Shown here in pieces: positions 12,301 to 23,542 of a stretch of DNA of 64,000 bases. Position numbers and translations under genes: made by a program. The stretch's first letter is position 1, and each line of letters opens with the position of its first letter. The notes under the pieces were generated by a model. The model had not been told where the DNA came from and searched no databases. It worked only from the letters and a program-made list of their open reading frames with translations. The stretch is from Pieris napi. Taxonomy: Eukaryota; Arthropoda; Insecta; Lepidoptera; Pieridae. Where the stretch lies: NCBI RefSeq assembly GCF_905475465.1, contig NC_062245.1, forward strand, positions 124,001 to 188,000, written 5' to 3'.

Positions 12301-13709
12301 AAAAACAATAAAAGAATATCTATATACAACAGATACAATATTACATTTTTGTGCATTTTAAAATAATATTCACATAATGTACACAAACATTTAAGACAAC
12401 ATTTTAATTAAGACTTCAAATAATAATACAACAATCTTGCTGATGTAGTTATGGTTTAAGATCTGATGTGCATCTTTTCATCATAGTTGTACGGTTCCTG
12501 GGTCAAAAGGATAATTTAAATAATAGAGGATACCATTTTCACTATATATCAATTACTCACATACAAATCAATAAATGAATTCTAAATAATTAAACACTCA
12601 ACACTATTAATACTAAATGAATGCTGTGTACTGGTATGCTTTAGAAAATGCCTGCATCTGGCTATACTCCGAGGGAGTAACTCTACTATTAAGGTAAGCA
12701 CCACACTTAATAAACTAAGAAAACCTGAGTGAGAAAAATGTACAGCCTTACCTTGTACAATAGTATAAACGGGACAAATACAAAAAAGGTATTTAGATAA
12801 AATGGTGTTACACAGTTACTTACGATTCTATAAGCAATGTCTATTTTTCAAAAAATATATTGCTTGGCAAAAAAGTTAGGCAACACCTACTAGCAATTTC
12901 AGAGTCAAGACTTAGCACTAAGTACGACTATATGGCAGAATGAACTAAGCCTTTATGTTATTAATAATAAATATATTATTACAGCAAGTAGTTTAAAAAG
13001 TTAGTTATAGTTACCCAAAAGTCCGTAGCATCCTTTTCTCTGTGCATAAGATCTTCAAAGGGAATTGTGCAATTAGCAACAAAGTCATCTGGGGGTATTG
13101 CAGCATCATGAAATACTGTGATGCATAGACTACAAATAAAATAAAAATCATTAAAGGGGAAATGTAATAAATAGACATTTTATTATTAGTATATTGTAAA
13201 AAAACAATACTCTCAACCATAGATAATTAGAATTGAATGTATACCTTATAAAACCCTAATAAAACAAGAGTTCAAGAGACAATGTGTTTATTAGTAAATA
13301 GTAATATACATACTTAGTGGCACTTTGAACTTCATGTGAAAATGTTTCGTTCCAAACAGGGTCAAATGTTTTGGGTTTCGTAGTGGAGCGGTCTAAATGA
13401 TGTTCATCTGCATCGATAGACACATAGGGATCTATCGGCTGATCGTCTGCAAATTTATCATATATATACAAATAGCACCAACACCCAGGCCATGACCCCC
13501 CATGCAAATTTAAGGATAAATGTTTAACATGATAGAGGTATGATAATTATGAGAATAGAATTATATATAACAAAAATGACGAATTGGTGTTTATAGTGCA
13601 TGGTGAACTCACCAGGCTTCCCGAAGGTCATGTTGTGCCTTTTCTGAAAATCCGTCGGTCTAAGGCCAGTAGCCTCACACACCTTAACGCGCACCGTTCC
13701 ACTGAACAT
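6309..13709 (-). CDS. Pkc98E: Novel-type protein kinase C (Pkc98E / PKC-epsilon orthologue), complete, 16-17 exons
   Basis: Diacylglycerol-activated, calcium-independent Ser/Thr kinase. Exons (transcript order): 13709-13613, 13446-13314, 13129-13015, 11582-11522, 11395-11224, 11148-11117, 11026-10956, 9247-9109, 9039-8903, 8837-8759, 8074-8003 and/or 7810-7742, 7655-7531, 7462-7081, 7011-6959, 6882-6457, 6380-6309. All borders are GT-AG and all phases agree, giving 744 codons with both optional exons or 720-721 with one (human PKC-epsilon has 737 residues). The start is the ATG in GCCACCATG at 13707-13709. Domains: N-terminal C2-like (exons 1-4); pseudosubstrate RRRGALRRR (exon 5); two C1 zinc fingers (exons 5-7 and 8-9, HxnCxxC patterns intact); kinase from GKGSFGKV, with AVK lysine, YRDLKLDN, DFG, activation-loop TTFCGTPDY, APE, turn motif LTP and hydrophobic motif FQGFSF. 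No catalytic residue is missing. The C1b zinc ligands, both DAG-site fingers and the kinase look functional. Confidence 0.93.
7742..7810 (-). other. Pkc98E: PKC V3-hinge cassette exon b (69 nt)
   Basis: Flanked by AG on its 5' side and GT on its 3' side on the minus strand, phase 1 at both ends, in frame with the exons either side. It encodes a basic stretch followed by WDELEDIFGFNEG. The similarly ending exon 193 bases upstream suggests a tandem duplicated pair. Either or both can be included without shifting the frame. Confidence 0.65.
8003..8074 (-). other. Pkc98E: PKC V3-hinge cassette exon a (72 nt)
   Basis: Acceptor TTTAG and donor G|GTTTTT, phase 1 at both ends. It encodes an acidic start and WMELRDIFTNFEG, parallel to WDELEDIFGFNEG in exon b. 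The reading frame is open across it. Inclusion would lengthen the hinge between the C1b finger and the kinase. Confidence 0.6.
9290..9615 (+). repeat. Dispersed repeat family B in a PKC intron, copy 1
   Basis: Lies between PKC exon 8 and exon 7. It contains an aaacgactggaccgatttt-type word followed by a TG-rich tract and the word ggtttagattcacaaatca, both found again in reverse orientation at 25590-25680. It ends near a gccggatcagctagt word. This resembles abundant lepidopteran non-autonomous elements, perhaps Helitron-like because of the CTAG end, but I cannot assign the class. Confidence 0.6.
10024..10129 (+). rRNA. 5S rRNA-like sequence, 5'-truncated, in a PKC intron
   Basis: From aatacaccgg onward the sequence follows animal 5S rRNA over about 97 bases: the ccgatcaccgaagttaag segment, then gtcagtacttggatgggtga and ccgcctgg, then a closing stretch ending gatgttgcc and a run of nine T. 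The first roughly 20-24 bases of 5S, which pair with the 3' end, are not recognisable, and several bases differ from the usual insect sequence. The internal promoter region (A box and C box) is largely kept and the T run could stop RNA polymerase III. It is antisense to the PKC gene. Best read as a 5S pseudogene or 5S-headed SINE, not a functional rRNA gene. Confidence 0.75.
11583..13014. other. PKC intron 3, AT-rich, nothing recognised
   Basis: The largest gap between adjacent PKC exons except intron 7 (9248-10955). No ORF or matched repeat was seen. Confidence 0.5.
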
Positions 13710-14249
13710 GGTGGCGGAGACCAACGAGCCCGATCACCGAGACCGCACCGCCACACTTCACATCCACAATAGAAATCCAAAACGAAAACGAATCATTGAA
13801 GGTTTTTCATAATTTCTGCAGAAAAAGAAACTTGACAGTGTAGGTATAAAGATCCGCCATGGATGGATAGCATAGACTATAGATTGATTTTTTTTAGCAT
13901 CTAAGATTATATAAATTCACAACAGATTAAAAAGTTGCTAACGGTCTTGTAATACTGCATTCTACTACCTTTATATGCACTGTGCACACGTTTGTTATGG
14001 TCGTAATCGGCAGAGCAACTAAATGACTCTTATTAAAAACATGCATCACAGCAGGTTGTATATTTCCCATCGTTTTTGACATGCTTACACTTGAGAACAT
14101 TGGTGAAATATTCTGTGACTCTTGACCAGACAATATGAACCTCAAGTATAGGGATGTTGGTCCATCTATATCAAAGCATGGAATCTACTATGCCATAAAA
14201 AAAGCTTAGGTCTACATTTATCACCATCCTTAAAACAAAGAATACCAAA

Positions 14250-15290
14250 AATGCAATGCTATCGAACTATTTTACCTCAAAATGTGAATCGACACTATCC
14301 TACACCCAATATGGCTTACGAAGCGGTTTGGGAACAAAAGACGGCTCTCTTTGGCTATCAAGTGTTAATACAAAGATCTGACATGAACAGTAAATTCTGT
14401 TTTGTCGATTATGAGAAGGCGTTTGATAATACAACATGGTAAATCAATGGAAATAGTCCAGAGAATTGGCATAAATTATAAGAATTCATTAAAAACCTAA
14501 GTATATTGGAAGCAAAGTGCTAATATAAGAGTGAACGGCAATTCATATTTGCTATTTAACTTGTATGCCGATGCAATATTTTCAGAAGCCCTAGATAAAT
14601 GTCCAAATGGCAGAGACATTTATGACAAACTACTGAATAACTTAAGATACATTGATGACTCGATCTTCATGGTAGAGAGCTTCGATGTCTACAGCCGAAC
14701 ACCGGAGCTGTTCACGCAACTTATACACCTTTACAATCAAACCTACGAACGTGTCTCGCAAAAATCGATATCATTCTAGGCACAGTGATTGGTGAAAATG
14801 GGTGACAACAGCATCGAGATCCGTTGTAGAAGTGAACAAGCATGAAAAGCGTATCGAAACTATAAAAGAACCTAGGTACTTTGTGACAGGTGCAAAACTT
14901 AAAGGGCGCTATGCGCGAAATTACGTTTCCTCTGTGCTGCTCTACGGCGTAGAATCTTGGACGACGACATAGACTGAGTCCAAAAAACTGGAAGCGTTTG
15001 AGATCTGGCTTTATAAACGAATGCTTAAAATATTTTGGACAGACTTCATACGAAATACAACCGTGCTGGACAGAATGCAGAAGAACAAAGAAGGCTTATG
15101 ATGGTTAAGGAGGAAACTTAAATATTTCGGACACGTCAAACGTAACAACAAAAAGTACCAGTTCCTTCAACTAATCATACAAGGCAAACTGGTAGGTATA
15201 AGAAGATCGGGCCGCAAACGCACATCTCGGTTGATGAATATTAGACAGTGAACCAAGCTTATAATATTTTATATACGCGATGGATAGCTG
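14250..15290 (+). mobile_element. RTE-like retrotransposon pseudogene
   Basis: Plus-strand pieces in changing frames give, in order: a fragment ending FVDYEKAFD (RT motif A, about 14400); LYADAIFSEAL and LRYIDDSIFMVES (RT region, the second replacing the YADD box, about 14560-14690); then LLYGVESWTTT, a WLYKRMLKI segment, LRRKLKYFGHVKRNN, and the basic G-x-R-R-S-G-R-K tail (about 14930-15220). This is the standard order of an RTE-type ORF2 3' half. Stops and frameshifts are frequent, so it is dead. Confidence 0.75.
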
Positions 15291-16150
15291 GTTACCTGTT
15301 ACCGCTATAGTCTTATTATAGGCACCAGCCCCTCACAAAGTTGGTCAATACTGCAGCATGTAAGCTTGTAAAATGCAATATTGCGAAGAGACAAATAGTC
15401 CAGTCAAATTATGGCTAAAAACGGGTTAAATAAACATGAGCGAACACAGTTTGGGGATTTTGAGGATCGATAGGGGGGTGTATTCTGAACATAAATTCCA
15501 ATTTGAGGGGTTGTACTGAGGTCAGCTCAAGGTCATTTCGATGGAAACGCGTTTAATTCGATATCTCGAGAATGGTTAGTGTTAGGCGAAAAATTGTAGA
15601 GACCTTTCCTTTTCCTAACTAAATTTACTAACTTTTTTATTTGAAACTTTTTTTTATAACATTAATATTTTTCAAGTTATTACTCCCGCAAGGCAGAAAT
15701 TTTACTTTTTTTTCAATTTTTCGTCGTTTTCTCCCCAACCATTCAATTTTATTAAATTTTACTGATCATCGAAGTGTAGATCTTTTAATTATGAACAATT
15801 TTGTTCTAAAACTTTTTTCCGTAATGCCAATACCTTCGGAGTTATAGATTACTTTACCGAGCGAAATCCGCGCCACTGTCGCAATATAAAAAAGTCAATC
15901 GATTAAACTACATATTTAAAAATTAGGTATTTAATTTAGGTAAATTTGGGTAAGAAGTAAATTAAAAATTTAAACTGTTTCACACATTTATTGATAGAAA
16001 AATAGGTTATAAAATTCGGAATATTAAGCACCCGAGGTCGATGGAAGTGATTCGTGAATATTCGTGGTCCTGACGGTATCGGGGCATACGTCGTCCTAAA
16101 TTATCCGGAGCTGGTTTCAATGACATCGCTATCGGCTAATAATAACTGAT

Positions 16151-16195
16151 TAATTATCATTATTAATCATATATTATGATTAATAATGATAATTA
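16151..16195. repeat. Perfect 21-bp palindrome with 3-nt loop in the fold-back centre
   Basis: 16151-16171 and 16175-16195 are exact reverse complements separated by tat. The arms consist of taattatcattattaatcat plus one base. The palindrome is AT-rich and could extrude as a cruciform. Confidence 0.85.
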
Positions 16196-16429
16196 CTGAG
16201 ATCGATTGCGTGCAAATGCAAAACCAAATGCGGCAAAGCGTGCGGATGCAGAAAGGCCGGCCTCTTTTGCTCAGTGATTTGCACCAATTGCCAAGAGAAC
16301 TATTGTTCGAATGTCGCGAACGTTATCGACGATGATGATCTTGACGCAATGGACGAGGATGACGTATGCCCCGATCCCGTCAGGACCACGAATATTCACG
16401 AATCACTTCCATCGACCTCGGGTGCTTAA
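16193..16429 (+). pseudogene. C-terminal fragment of a transposon protein with Cys-rich CXC-like motif
   Basis: An open frame running from just after the central palindrome to a TAA at 16427-16429. It encodes CKCKTKCGKACGCRKAGLFC and further cysteines (VICTNCQENYC), then an acidic tail rich in Asp. The CxCxxxC...CxC..C spacing resembles the Tesmin/TSO1 CXC (CRC) zinc-binding type. Similar Cys-rich ends occur on some insect transposon proteins. The N-terminal part and any transposase domain are missing. The last roughly 24 codons are repeated in inverse orientation in the left arm. Confidence 0.55.
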
Positions 16430-17374
16430 TATTCCGAATTTTATAACCTATTTTTCTATCAATAAATGTGTGAAACAGTTTAAATTTTTAATTTACTTCT
16501 TACCCAAATTTACCTAAATTAAATACCTAATTTTTAAATATGTAGTTTAATCGATTGACCTTTTTATATTGCGACAGTGGCGCGGATTTCGCTCGGTAAA
16601 GTAATCTATAACTCCGAAGGTATTGGCATTACGGAAAAAAGTTTAAGAACAAAATTGTTCATAATTAAAAGATCTACACTTCGATGATCAGTAAAATTTA
16701 ATAAAATTGAATGGTTGGGGAGAAAACGACGAAAAATTGAAAAAAAAGTAAAATTTCTGTCTTGCGGGAGTAATAACTTGAAAAATATTAATGTTAAAAA
16801 AAAAAGTTTCAAATAAAAAAGTTAGTAAATTTAGTTAGGAAAAGAAAAGGTCTCTACAATTTTTCGCCTAACACTAACCATTCTCGAGATATCGAATTAA
16901 ACGCGTTTCCATCGAAATGACCTTGAGCTGACCTCAGTACAACCCCTCAAATTGGAATTTATGCTCAGAATACACCCCCCTATCGATCCTCAAAATCCCC
17001 AAACTGTGTTCGCTCATGTTTATTTATTTCGTAATTTGACTGGAGTAAAATCAACTTTATTATTATTATGTAATTGTAGTTTCCAAATTAAAACACGCGT
17101 CAGAAGAACAAAACTTACCCAAAGTTCAACATCCATCAAGTTCCTATTAAACTAGTAATTCCTTCTAAAGTATATTTTTAACTAAATCTGTAGGCAAGCT
17201 ATTATTTTCGTATGACAAATTCAAATCACATGTTAAACTAATTTTTTTTTACTCTCGCTAATAAATCTTTGATTTGTAAACATGGTCGGTCAAACATAAG
17301 AAACCCCGCCGAGTTTCTTAACTTGTTCTTTTCAGAGCGTTCTTAAACATAGTTTTAAGTGTCGCTTAAGCTTT

Positions 17375-18900
17375 TTTTTTTAAATATTATGGCAATAATT
17401 TTAACTTTATGCCAGTTTCATGTTAAAGGTTGTGAAACTACACTCGAGAAAGACATCAAAAGGAAATAAAGGGATAAGCTGGGTAAAAATAAAAATTTGT
17501 ACACAAACATATCACATCTTAATATTATGATTGATTATGAAAGAAGATAATATATTATAATACAATAAAGGATAAAGCAAAAGACAGAAAACGGAACATG
17601 AAGTAATTGTAGATAAGGAATTCAGAAAAGAGGTGCGGTTATATTGGGAACAACAAAAGAAAATATGGTCGAGGTCACCAATATTTTCTCCACAATCGCA
17701 AATATTATCAATAAAACGAAGAAATGTTATCAATTTTCATGCCGATAATATTATTGGCATCATTAGAGATTAATGAAGAAAACACTATTTCAGAAAAATT
17801 TGTTGAATTTCTGATAATGCTACGCCACCATGGCCATCAAATCTATTATCACGCAAGCAGGTATATCCAGGGATCCTAAATAGGTACCCTGGCTGCAACC
17901 ACGTCTCAGATAACGCGACAACAACAGGAGAATGTTTTCTTATCAAATATATTTAATCATGTTTCTTTGGAACAAAACTCTTGCAATTCCATTGAATTAT
18001 CTTGCCATCCATTATTTTTAATAACATTAATTGATTTTACTTTTTCATTAATAGAGGCAACGTGGAACGGTTTGAGTAAGTTTGAGTTTATTAAAGTAGT
18101 TAATAATGGTAGTATCATTTCTAAGACATCAGATTTTTCTTCCTCTTTATTTTTGTGACCAACCAGAGCACTGCAATTTTAAGGCTCTGGAACTTGGAAG
18201 TCAATACATTACTATGAGCAACACGATCATAAACATGGCGACGTTTAGGAGGAGAGCGAGGTTTTGAAAATACTGTCTTTTTATATGAGGAATTAGTAGA
18301 ATTATTTCGAGATACAGACTTCGCTGCGGAAGAATATGCGAGTTTTGAACTTCCGGAATTGTTGAACTTAATGCATCGGCGTATGAAGGCTTAATAGAAG
18401 GAAAATATTTACTGGCTTCGACATAAGACATGCAGCTCTGAGCCATTTTAACTTTGATTTCTGTGATCTGTCTGTCTCACAAATTCTGGATATGACTTAT
18501 CTATCGCTGAATGGGACCCTTCGACTTCACACATTACACAGTATAGAGGATCTTCATATGACCTGTCACATGATACACTTATATGTTGACCTCCACAGTT
18601 ATAACATATTGGAGTTTTAGAACGACATTGAACTTTGGTATGACCATAACGGCAGCATTTATAGCATTGTATCATAGGATAAATATACACATATCTCTAC
18701 TGGAAGAGCATTATAGCACATGAAAATCCTTTTTGGTAAAACTTGCCCATCAAATGTTATTACAACTGATTCAGATTTCACCTTGCGATTCAAACTTCTT
18801 ATTTTAAGTATTTTGCCGCAGCCTATAGGTACTGATACATTTTGTTGAACTTCCTCTACACTACCATCTACAGGGACCCCGCGAACTAGACCCATTCTTG
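17375..18900 (-). mobile_element. Jockey-like non-LTR element with internal deletion
   Basis: On the minus strand, 18895-18450 encodes an ORF1 (gag-like) part: a segment with VPIGCGKILKIRSL, then zinc knuckles CYKCCRYGHTKVQC, CYNCGGQHISVSC and a third degenerate CVMCEVEGSHSA. A frame to 18200 continues the ORF1 C-terminus. At 17733-17512 a frame with CDCGENIGDLDHIFFCC matches the Cys/His segment near the end of jockey ORF2. The endonuclease, RT and most of ORF2 are absent, so about 3 kb has been lost. A run of T at about 17372-17381 may be the complement of the poly-A end. Confidence 0.7.
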
Positions 18901-19626
18901 TTACGCTGAAAGTGGGAATGAAGGCTTAACTTTTTCGTTTCCAAAAGATTGCAATTAAGAAAATTATTGGCGTGTTTATAATCGGAAAAGCTAACTACGC
19001 ACCTGTTTCTTCCACGCTTTACACTTCCGGGAAAATATTATTAAATTAGTTCAAAAAAAATTTGTTCGTTAAAAAATTGCCAAATGTTATAGGATGGAGA
19101 ATGGTGAACTTTGTATACGTTGGACGTGTATTAAATAAGAGGACACATCAGTATCAACATATTCAGTACGGCCCATCGAATGGGAGTCCGTATTGGTTAC
19201 TGTAGCTTTGGTGTTGTTTGAATTTCACGCGTTAAACATTCGAAGGGAGAAGATTGTCTATTGCACTGTTTTATAATATAGAAACTGGAATAAATAATAG
19301 ATTCTGCTATTAAGATAGGTCAGGGAATTATAAAAATAAAATATGTATTATTCAAGTGAAAGCCATCGGCGGTATAGTCGAAATGGATTTAAGCGAAAAT
19401 TTACTGTACATAATACATATATATATCACAAACGTCGAAACAGTTTTGTTCTTTGTACTCTTTGGTCCTGTCACCTGTGGTTAAAGTGGTTTTGACTAAT
19501 GATTAAACCAAGATTCCACAATTTTGAGGAAGTAAAGAAGTTTAAAAGCTTTGATCTTTTATGTGTGAAGTGTTATGCCCGATTGTTTTTGTTAAAATTG
19601 AAATTTTTAGGCTAAAACATTAGACA
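18901..19626. other. Intergenic and presumed ARL2 promoter/5' UTR
   Basis: AT-rich, with no ORF recognised. It must contain the ARL2 promoter, but no clear TATA box was found. Confidence 0.4.
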
Positions 19627-20833
19627 ATGGGTTTTTTAACTATACTAAAAAAACTGAGACAGAAAGAAAAAGAAATGAGAATACTGATGCTGTATCCTTT
19701 TTACATGCACATTTCTTAGTTTTGGTTGTATTTCAGATTTCATCGAGAACCCTTTACCTTAACTTTTAAACTGAAACTAATTTATTTTCCCAAAATTTTC
19801 TAATACTAAATATACTTCAGAGGCTTAGACAATGCAGGCAAAACTACCATACTTAAACGATTTAATGGTGAACCCATTGATACAATATCACCCACTTTAG
19901 GCTTTAATATCAAGACTTTAGAACATAAGGGATATAAATTGAATATTTGGGATGTTGGTGGACAGAAATCTTTAAGGTAGGTGGAATTAATGCGTTGATA
20001 GCATGAAAGCATACAAACGTATCTTAGCTTAAAACATAGTCGGTTTATTTGTTTTTACAAAGCATTTTTGAAATTCACACATATGTAACAATTCTTTTTA
20101 CACAGATCATACTGGAAGAATTATTTTGAGAGCACAGATGGTGTAGCATGGGTAGTTGACAGTGCAGATCCCCGACGACTTGCAGACTGTGTGAGAGAGT
20201 TACATTCACTTCTTAGAGAGGAAAGGCTTTCAGGAGCTACACTTCTTGTACTTGCCAATAAATCAGACCTGCCTGGAGCACTTTCCTTGCAAGAAATCAG
20301 GGAGGCAAGTGTTAACCTATACAATTACCCATCATCACACAAACCAATATTCCAGACTATTTTCATTTACCTTCTTGTAAGATTTTTAACAAGATAGGCT
20401 AAACACTTGTGCCTCATGCAAAAAATGTAACACCAAGGCATTTAAAAAAGAATTCACAATGTTTCAAATGCACTTGTGAATGTGTGTAACATTGAAAACC
20501 ACCTTGTTATAATTAGTAAATGATGATTGCTCCCTAAGATATCTCAAAACTTAGTGCTTACATGATAATCACAATCAAATACAAATAATGTAATGGCAGA
20601 GGAAATAATTAATTTAATAAAATTCCTATTTAAGAGCACACAATTAGAACTAATATCATAATTATAGTATAATGTATATGGTGTTTAAATATTTTCAGGT
20701 ATTAGATTTGGACAGCATTAAAACTCACCATTGGCGCATAGTGAGGTGTTCTGCCGTGACTGGAGAAAACCTTCTTGAGGGCATGGATTGGATGCTGGAT
20801 GATATTGCTTCTAGGATATTTACACTTGATTAG
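19627..20833 (+). CDS. Arl2: ADP-ribosylation factor-like protein 2 (ARL2), complete, 4 exons
   Basis: Small Arf-family GTPase that works with tubulin-folding cofactors and regulates release of prenylated or lipidated cargo through PDE6D/UNC119-type carriers. Exons: 19627-19691, 19821-19976, 20106-20304, 20699-20833; 555 nt, 184 residues, the usual ARL2 length. It starts MGFLTILKKLRQKEKE, as ARL2 does. GTPase motifs: P-loop GLDNAGKT, switch I around SPTLGFNIKTL, WDVGGQ, NKSD and SAV. The conserved ARL2 C-terminus SRIFTLD is present. The third intron begins with GC, not GT (AG|GCAAGT at 20305), and ends TTTTCAG; only this splice preserves the family alignment IRE-VLDLDS. A plus-strand AATAAA lies at 21007-21012. 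It is convergent with pinin, 0.66 kb apart. Confidence 0.95.
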
Positions 20834-21493
20834 TGGCTTGAAACTTTTAAGCAACATTATTACTATGCTTCTAGCCATGTTATAAAAAAATATTTTAACA
20901 AATATTCTAAGCTTAGAATATTGTTGTTAAAAAAGAAATAACATTTTTTTATCTTTTATCACAATAGTCTGCACACTATGTTGGTATTAAAAAAACTCAT
21001 TACAATAATAAAACTAACTGACTAATATTATATTTTTATTGATCCAATATGACTTAAAATAATATTTCAAGATAAATCTTATAATAATATTACTTTAATT
21101 TAGGACACACATGTTTTGGCCAAGTAGTGGATGAATGTGTTATGTCATAAAAATATTTGGCTTTAACCAAAAATTGTTTATTTTAGCTTGGACATAAAGA
21201 TAAATAAACTTAAAAAAGCAAGTTTATAAAATTATAGAAAATACAGTTTCCTTGAAATTGTATCATAATGACATCATCATAGTTACATGAAATTGCAAAC
21301 CTACACCTTCAGGTTTCTTTTTCTAAACAGGTATAAACCCTATGTTGGTTTAACAATGCTACAAATGATGTTCTACTTTTAATTGAAATAAATTTCTAAA
21401 TGTTACAATTGGAATAGATCATATGTATATGTATGTTGATGCCAAATGCATAATATCTTTAACCAGATCCACCATTCAGCCTTTTGCCTTCAT
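20834..21493. other. Convergent intergenic region between ARL2 and pinin
   Basis: AT-rich 3' UTR DNA. AATAAA on the plus strand at 21007-21012 suits ARL2; AATAAA on the minus strand at 21177-21182 suits pinin. If both are used the two 3' UTRs do not overlap. Confidence 0.5.
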
Positions 21494-23542
21494 CTAGGAT
21501 TGGTCTAAATTATATTCATTGGATTTATCATTATATGTTTCAGTTACATTGGTATTGATGTCTTCATGAGTATTATCTACTGTTGTAACTTCTAATTCAA
21601 CATCTTTAACATTATCTTGATGTTCTATTATAGCTTCATTCAGTTCTGTATCTTCATGCATTTTATTTTTTATTGTATCTAGAATTATAAAAAAAAATAT
21701 TATTATAGTAGTTATAATAAATCACTATAGTGAATAAGATGGATGTTCTTAAAAAAATTTTATAGAAAAGATAAATACATATGAAATAAATTAAAAGTAC
21801 AAAAAGTATGGTGCACATAGTAAGAGAAAAAAATTATAATGTATCAAGCATAAGCAGTTCATATGAAAATTTTATGTACCTGTTTTCTGGTCCAATTCTT
21901 TTTCCTCTGGATGTTCCTCTCCATCACTGTCTTCTTTCTCATCAGCATCCATTGCAAATTTATCTCTTTTCTTATTACCATTTTCAGCCTGCAAAAATAA
22001 GAAATGGGGTAAAGATAATATAAATATATAATATTACCAGGCATTGTTTCTGATTTTGAATCTACCTCTTCAGGATTGATGTTAGATGCATGATCGTTGG
22101 CCTCAGGATTGTTTTCCTTTGCTCTTGGTGCCTTTTGTCGCAAGCACCTCTGTTCTATTCTCTGCAACTCTTCTTCCAGCTCTTGACGCTTTTTGGACAT
22201 GCATTCTAAGAATATTTATAATTATATTTAAATTTAAAATTTACTTCAAAGTACTTATATATATATATATATTGATACTTTGTTAAATATTAAAAAATAT
22301 TCTCATTAAGTGTATTTAGCCTACCATTTTAATCTATAATTATAATATATTGATCATAGAATTACTTACTGCGATATATAGATTCATATTTTGCTGTAAA
22401 CAGTAAAACAAGGATTCCACAAGTAGTTTACAAAGGTACATATACATTTTATATTGTGAATATAAGTAATAATGTAAATTGTTTTTCTTTAATAATGGTA
22501 ATTCATTAAAATAAACTAAACAAAACTCACTTTCATGATACCGCTGGCTTGATTTTAACTTTTCTTGAGCCTTCTCAGACATTTTATTTAGATTAGGCAG
22601 CCAGTAGACATGAGGCTTAGCTTTAGTCAATATAAAGTTTCCAAGATTACGCTGTGATTGTTCCCATTTTTCAAACTCTTGAACACGTGCCACTTTGGCC
22701 TCTAAAGCTTTAATGGTGGCTTTCTTGAGTTCACGCTCAGCAAACAATACCTTACGCTCCTTCAACTCCCTTTCCTTTTCTAATCGAGCTTGTTCCTCAA
22801 TTTTTCTTTCAACTTGAGCTTTTTTGTCCTCCTAATAAAACAAAAGAAAGGTGTTTTGTCATACCATGATGTTAAAAAAGCAATTGTCTGCTAAGTCTAA
22901 AATAAAGTTTAATTTATCTAACATACTTTAGTCTGCAAGACTATTTCTTCTTGTTTAAACTTCTGAAGGGTTCCGAGTAAGGAACCAAATATCCTTCTAT
23001 TCCTAGTCCTAGCTTGCTCATCATCACCTTGAGCTCTGAGCACAGCCGCTCTTGTTGGGAGTTCGCGAGATACGGCTGAAGAAACTCTAGACCTTTTAGG
23101 ACCAGATGCCTCATCTTCTCCATCACTATCTGCAGTTTTTGCTGATATCCTATAAATTTACGTTAGTTTATATGATGTCGCATATTCTTTTAAGGGTACT
23201 TATTAGTACGTACCTGCTAAAAACAGTTTTTGTTTCATGTTTACGTTTAAAGACATCATCATTTTTGGTCACATCAGTATTATGATAATTCCGGTTTGGC
23301 TGTCTTTGTCCTCTAGAGTTGTCACTAGAAGCATTATACCTACAAAAAGCAATATAATAATCAAAGCACGTAATTAGTGTTTTAAAAAAGGTTGTTAAAC
23401 AAAAAACTAACCTATTATTGGAAAATCGACCCGTCGTTTGCACAATTTTTTTTATATTTTCATCAATTTTATACAAACTACTTCTTTCATTTTCTAATTG
23501 TGTACGTAAAGAGTTAAACGATAAAGCCACTTCTGTTCCCAT
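21494..23542 (-). CDS. Pnn: Pinin (PNN), complete, 7 exons
   Basis: Nuclear splicing protein associated with the exon junction/ASAP-type complexes through its N-terminal half. Exons (transcript order): 23542-23412, 23339-23214, 23149-22927, 22831-22531, 22205-22066, 21988-21880, 21678-21494; 1215 nt, 404 residues, shorter than the vertebrate form because the Ser/Arg tail is missing. Family landmarks: an N-terminal coiled segment with YKIDENIKKI; the central signature RTRNRRIFGSLLGTLQKFKQ (exon 3); a long charged coiled coil with KERKVLFAEREL (exon 4); then KAKPHVYWLPNLNKMSEKAQ. The C-terminus is acidic (DEKEDSDGEEHPEE). The exon 5 donor GAG|GTAGAT was preferred over a later GGT, which would put a stop at the start of exon 6. 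Confidence 0.92.

Larger units (their letters stand above)
15399..17044. repeat. Fold-back element: 0.7-kb inverted repeat arms around a 258-nt centre
   Basis: The left arm (15399-16097) and right arm (16356-17044) are near-identical reverse complements, with only scattered differences; for example, a 68-residue chance frame appears in both arms on opposite strands with two differing residues. Both outer ends carry tccagtcaaatta. Each arm contains the last codons, stop and 3' flank of the same coding fragment, so the element looks like the 3' end of a transposon duplicated head to head. The high arm identity suggests recent formation or gene conversion. No clear target-site duplication was found. 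Confidence 0.85.

Noticed and set aside
13710..13724. Extension of the PKC start to MVSATMFSG
   Set aside because: It requires a TTG start; the ATG at 13709 has a strong GCCACC context and fits the family N-terminus.
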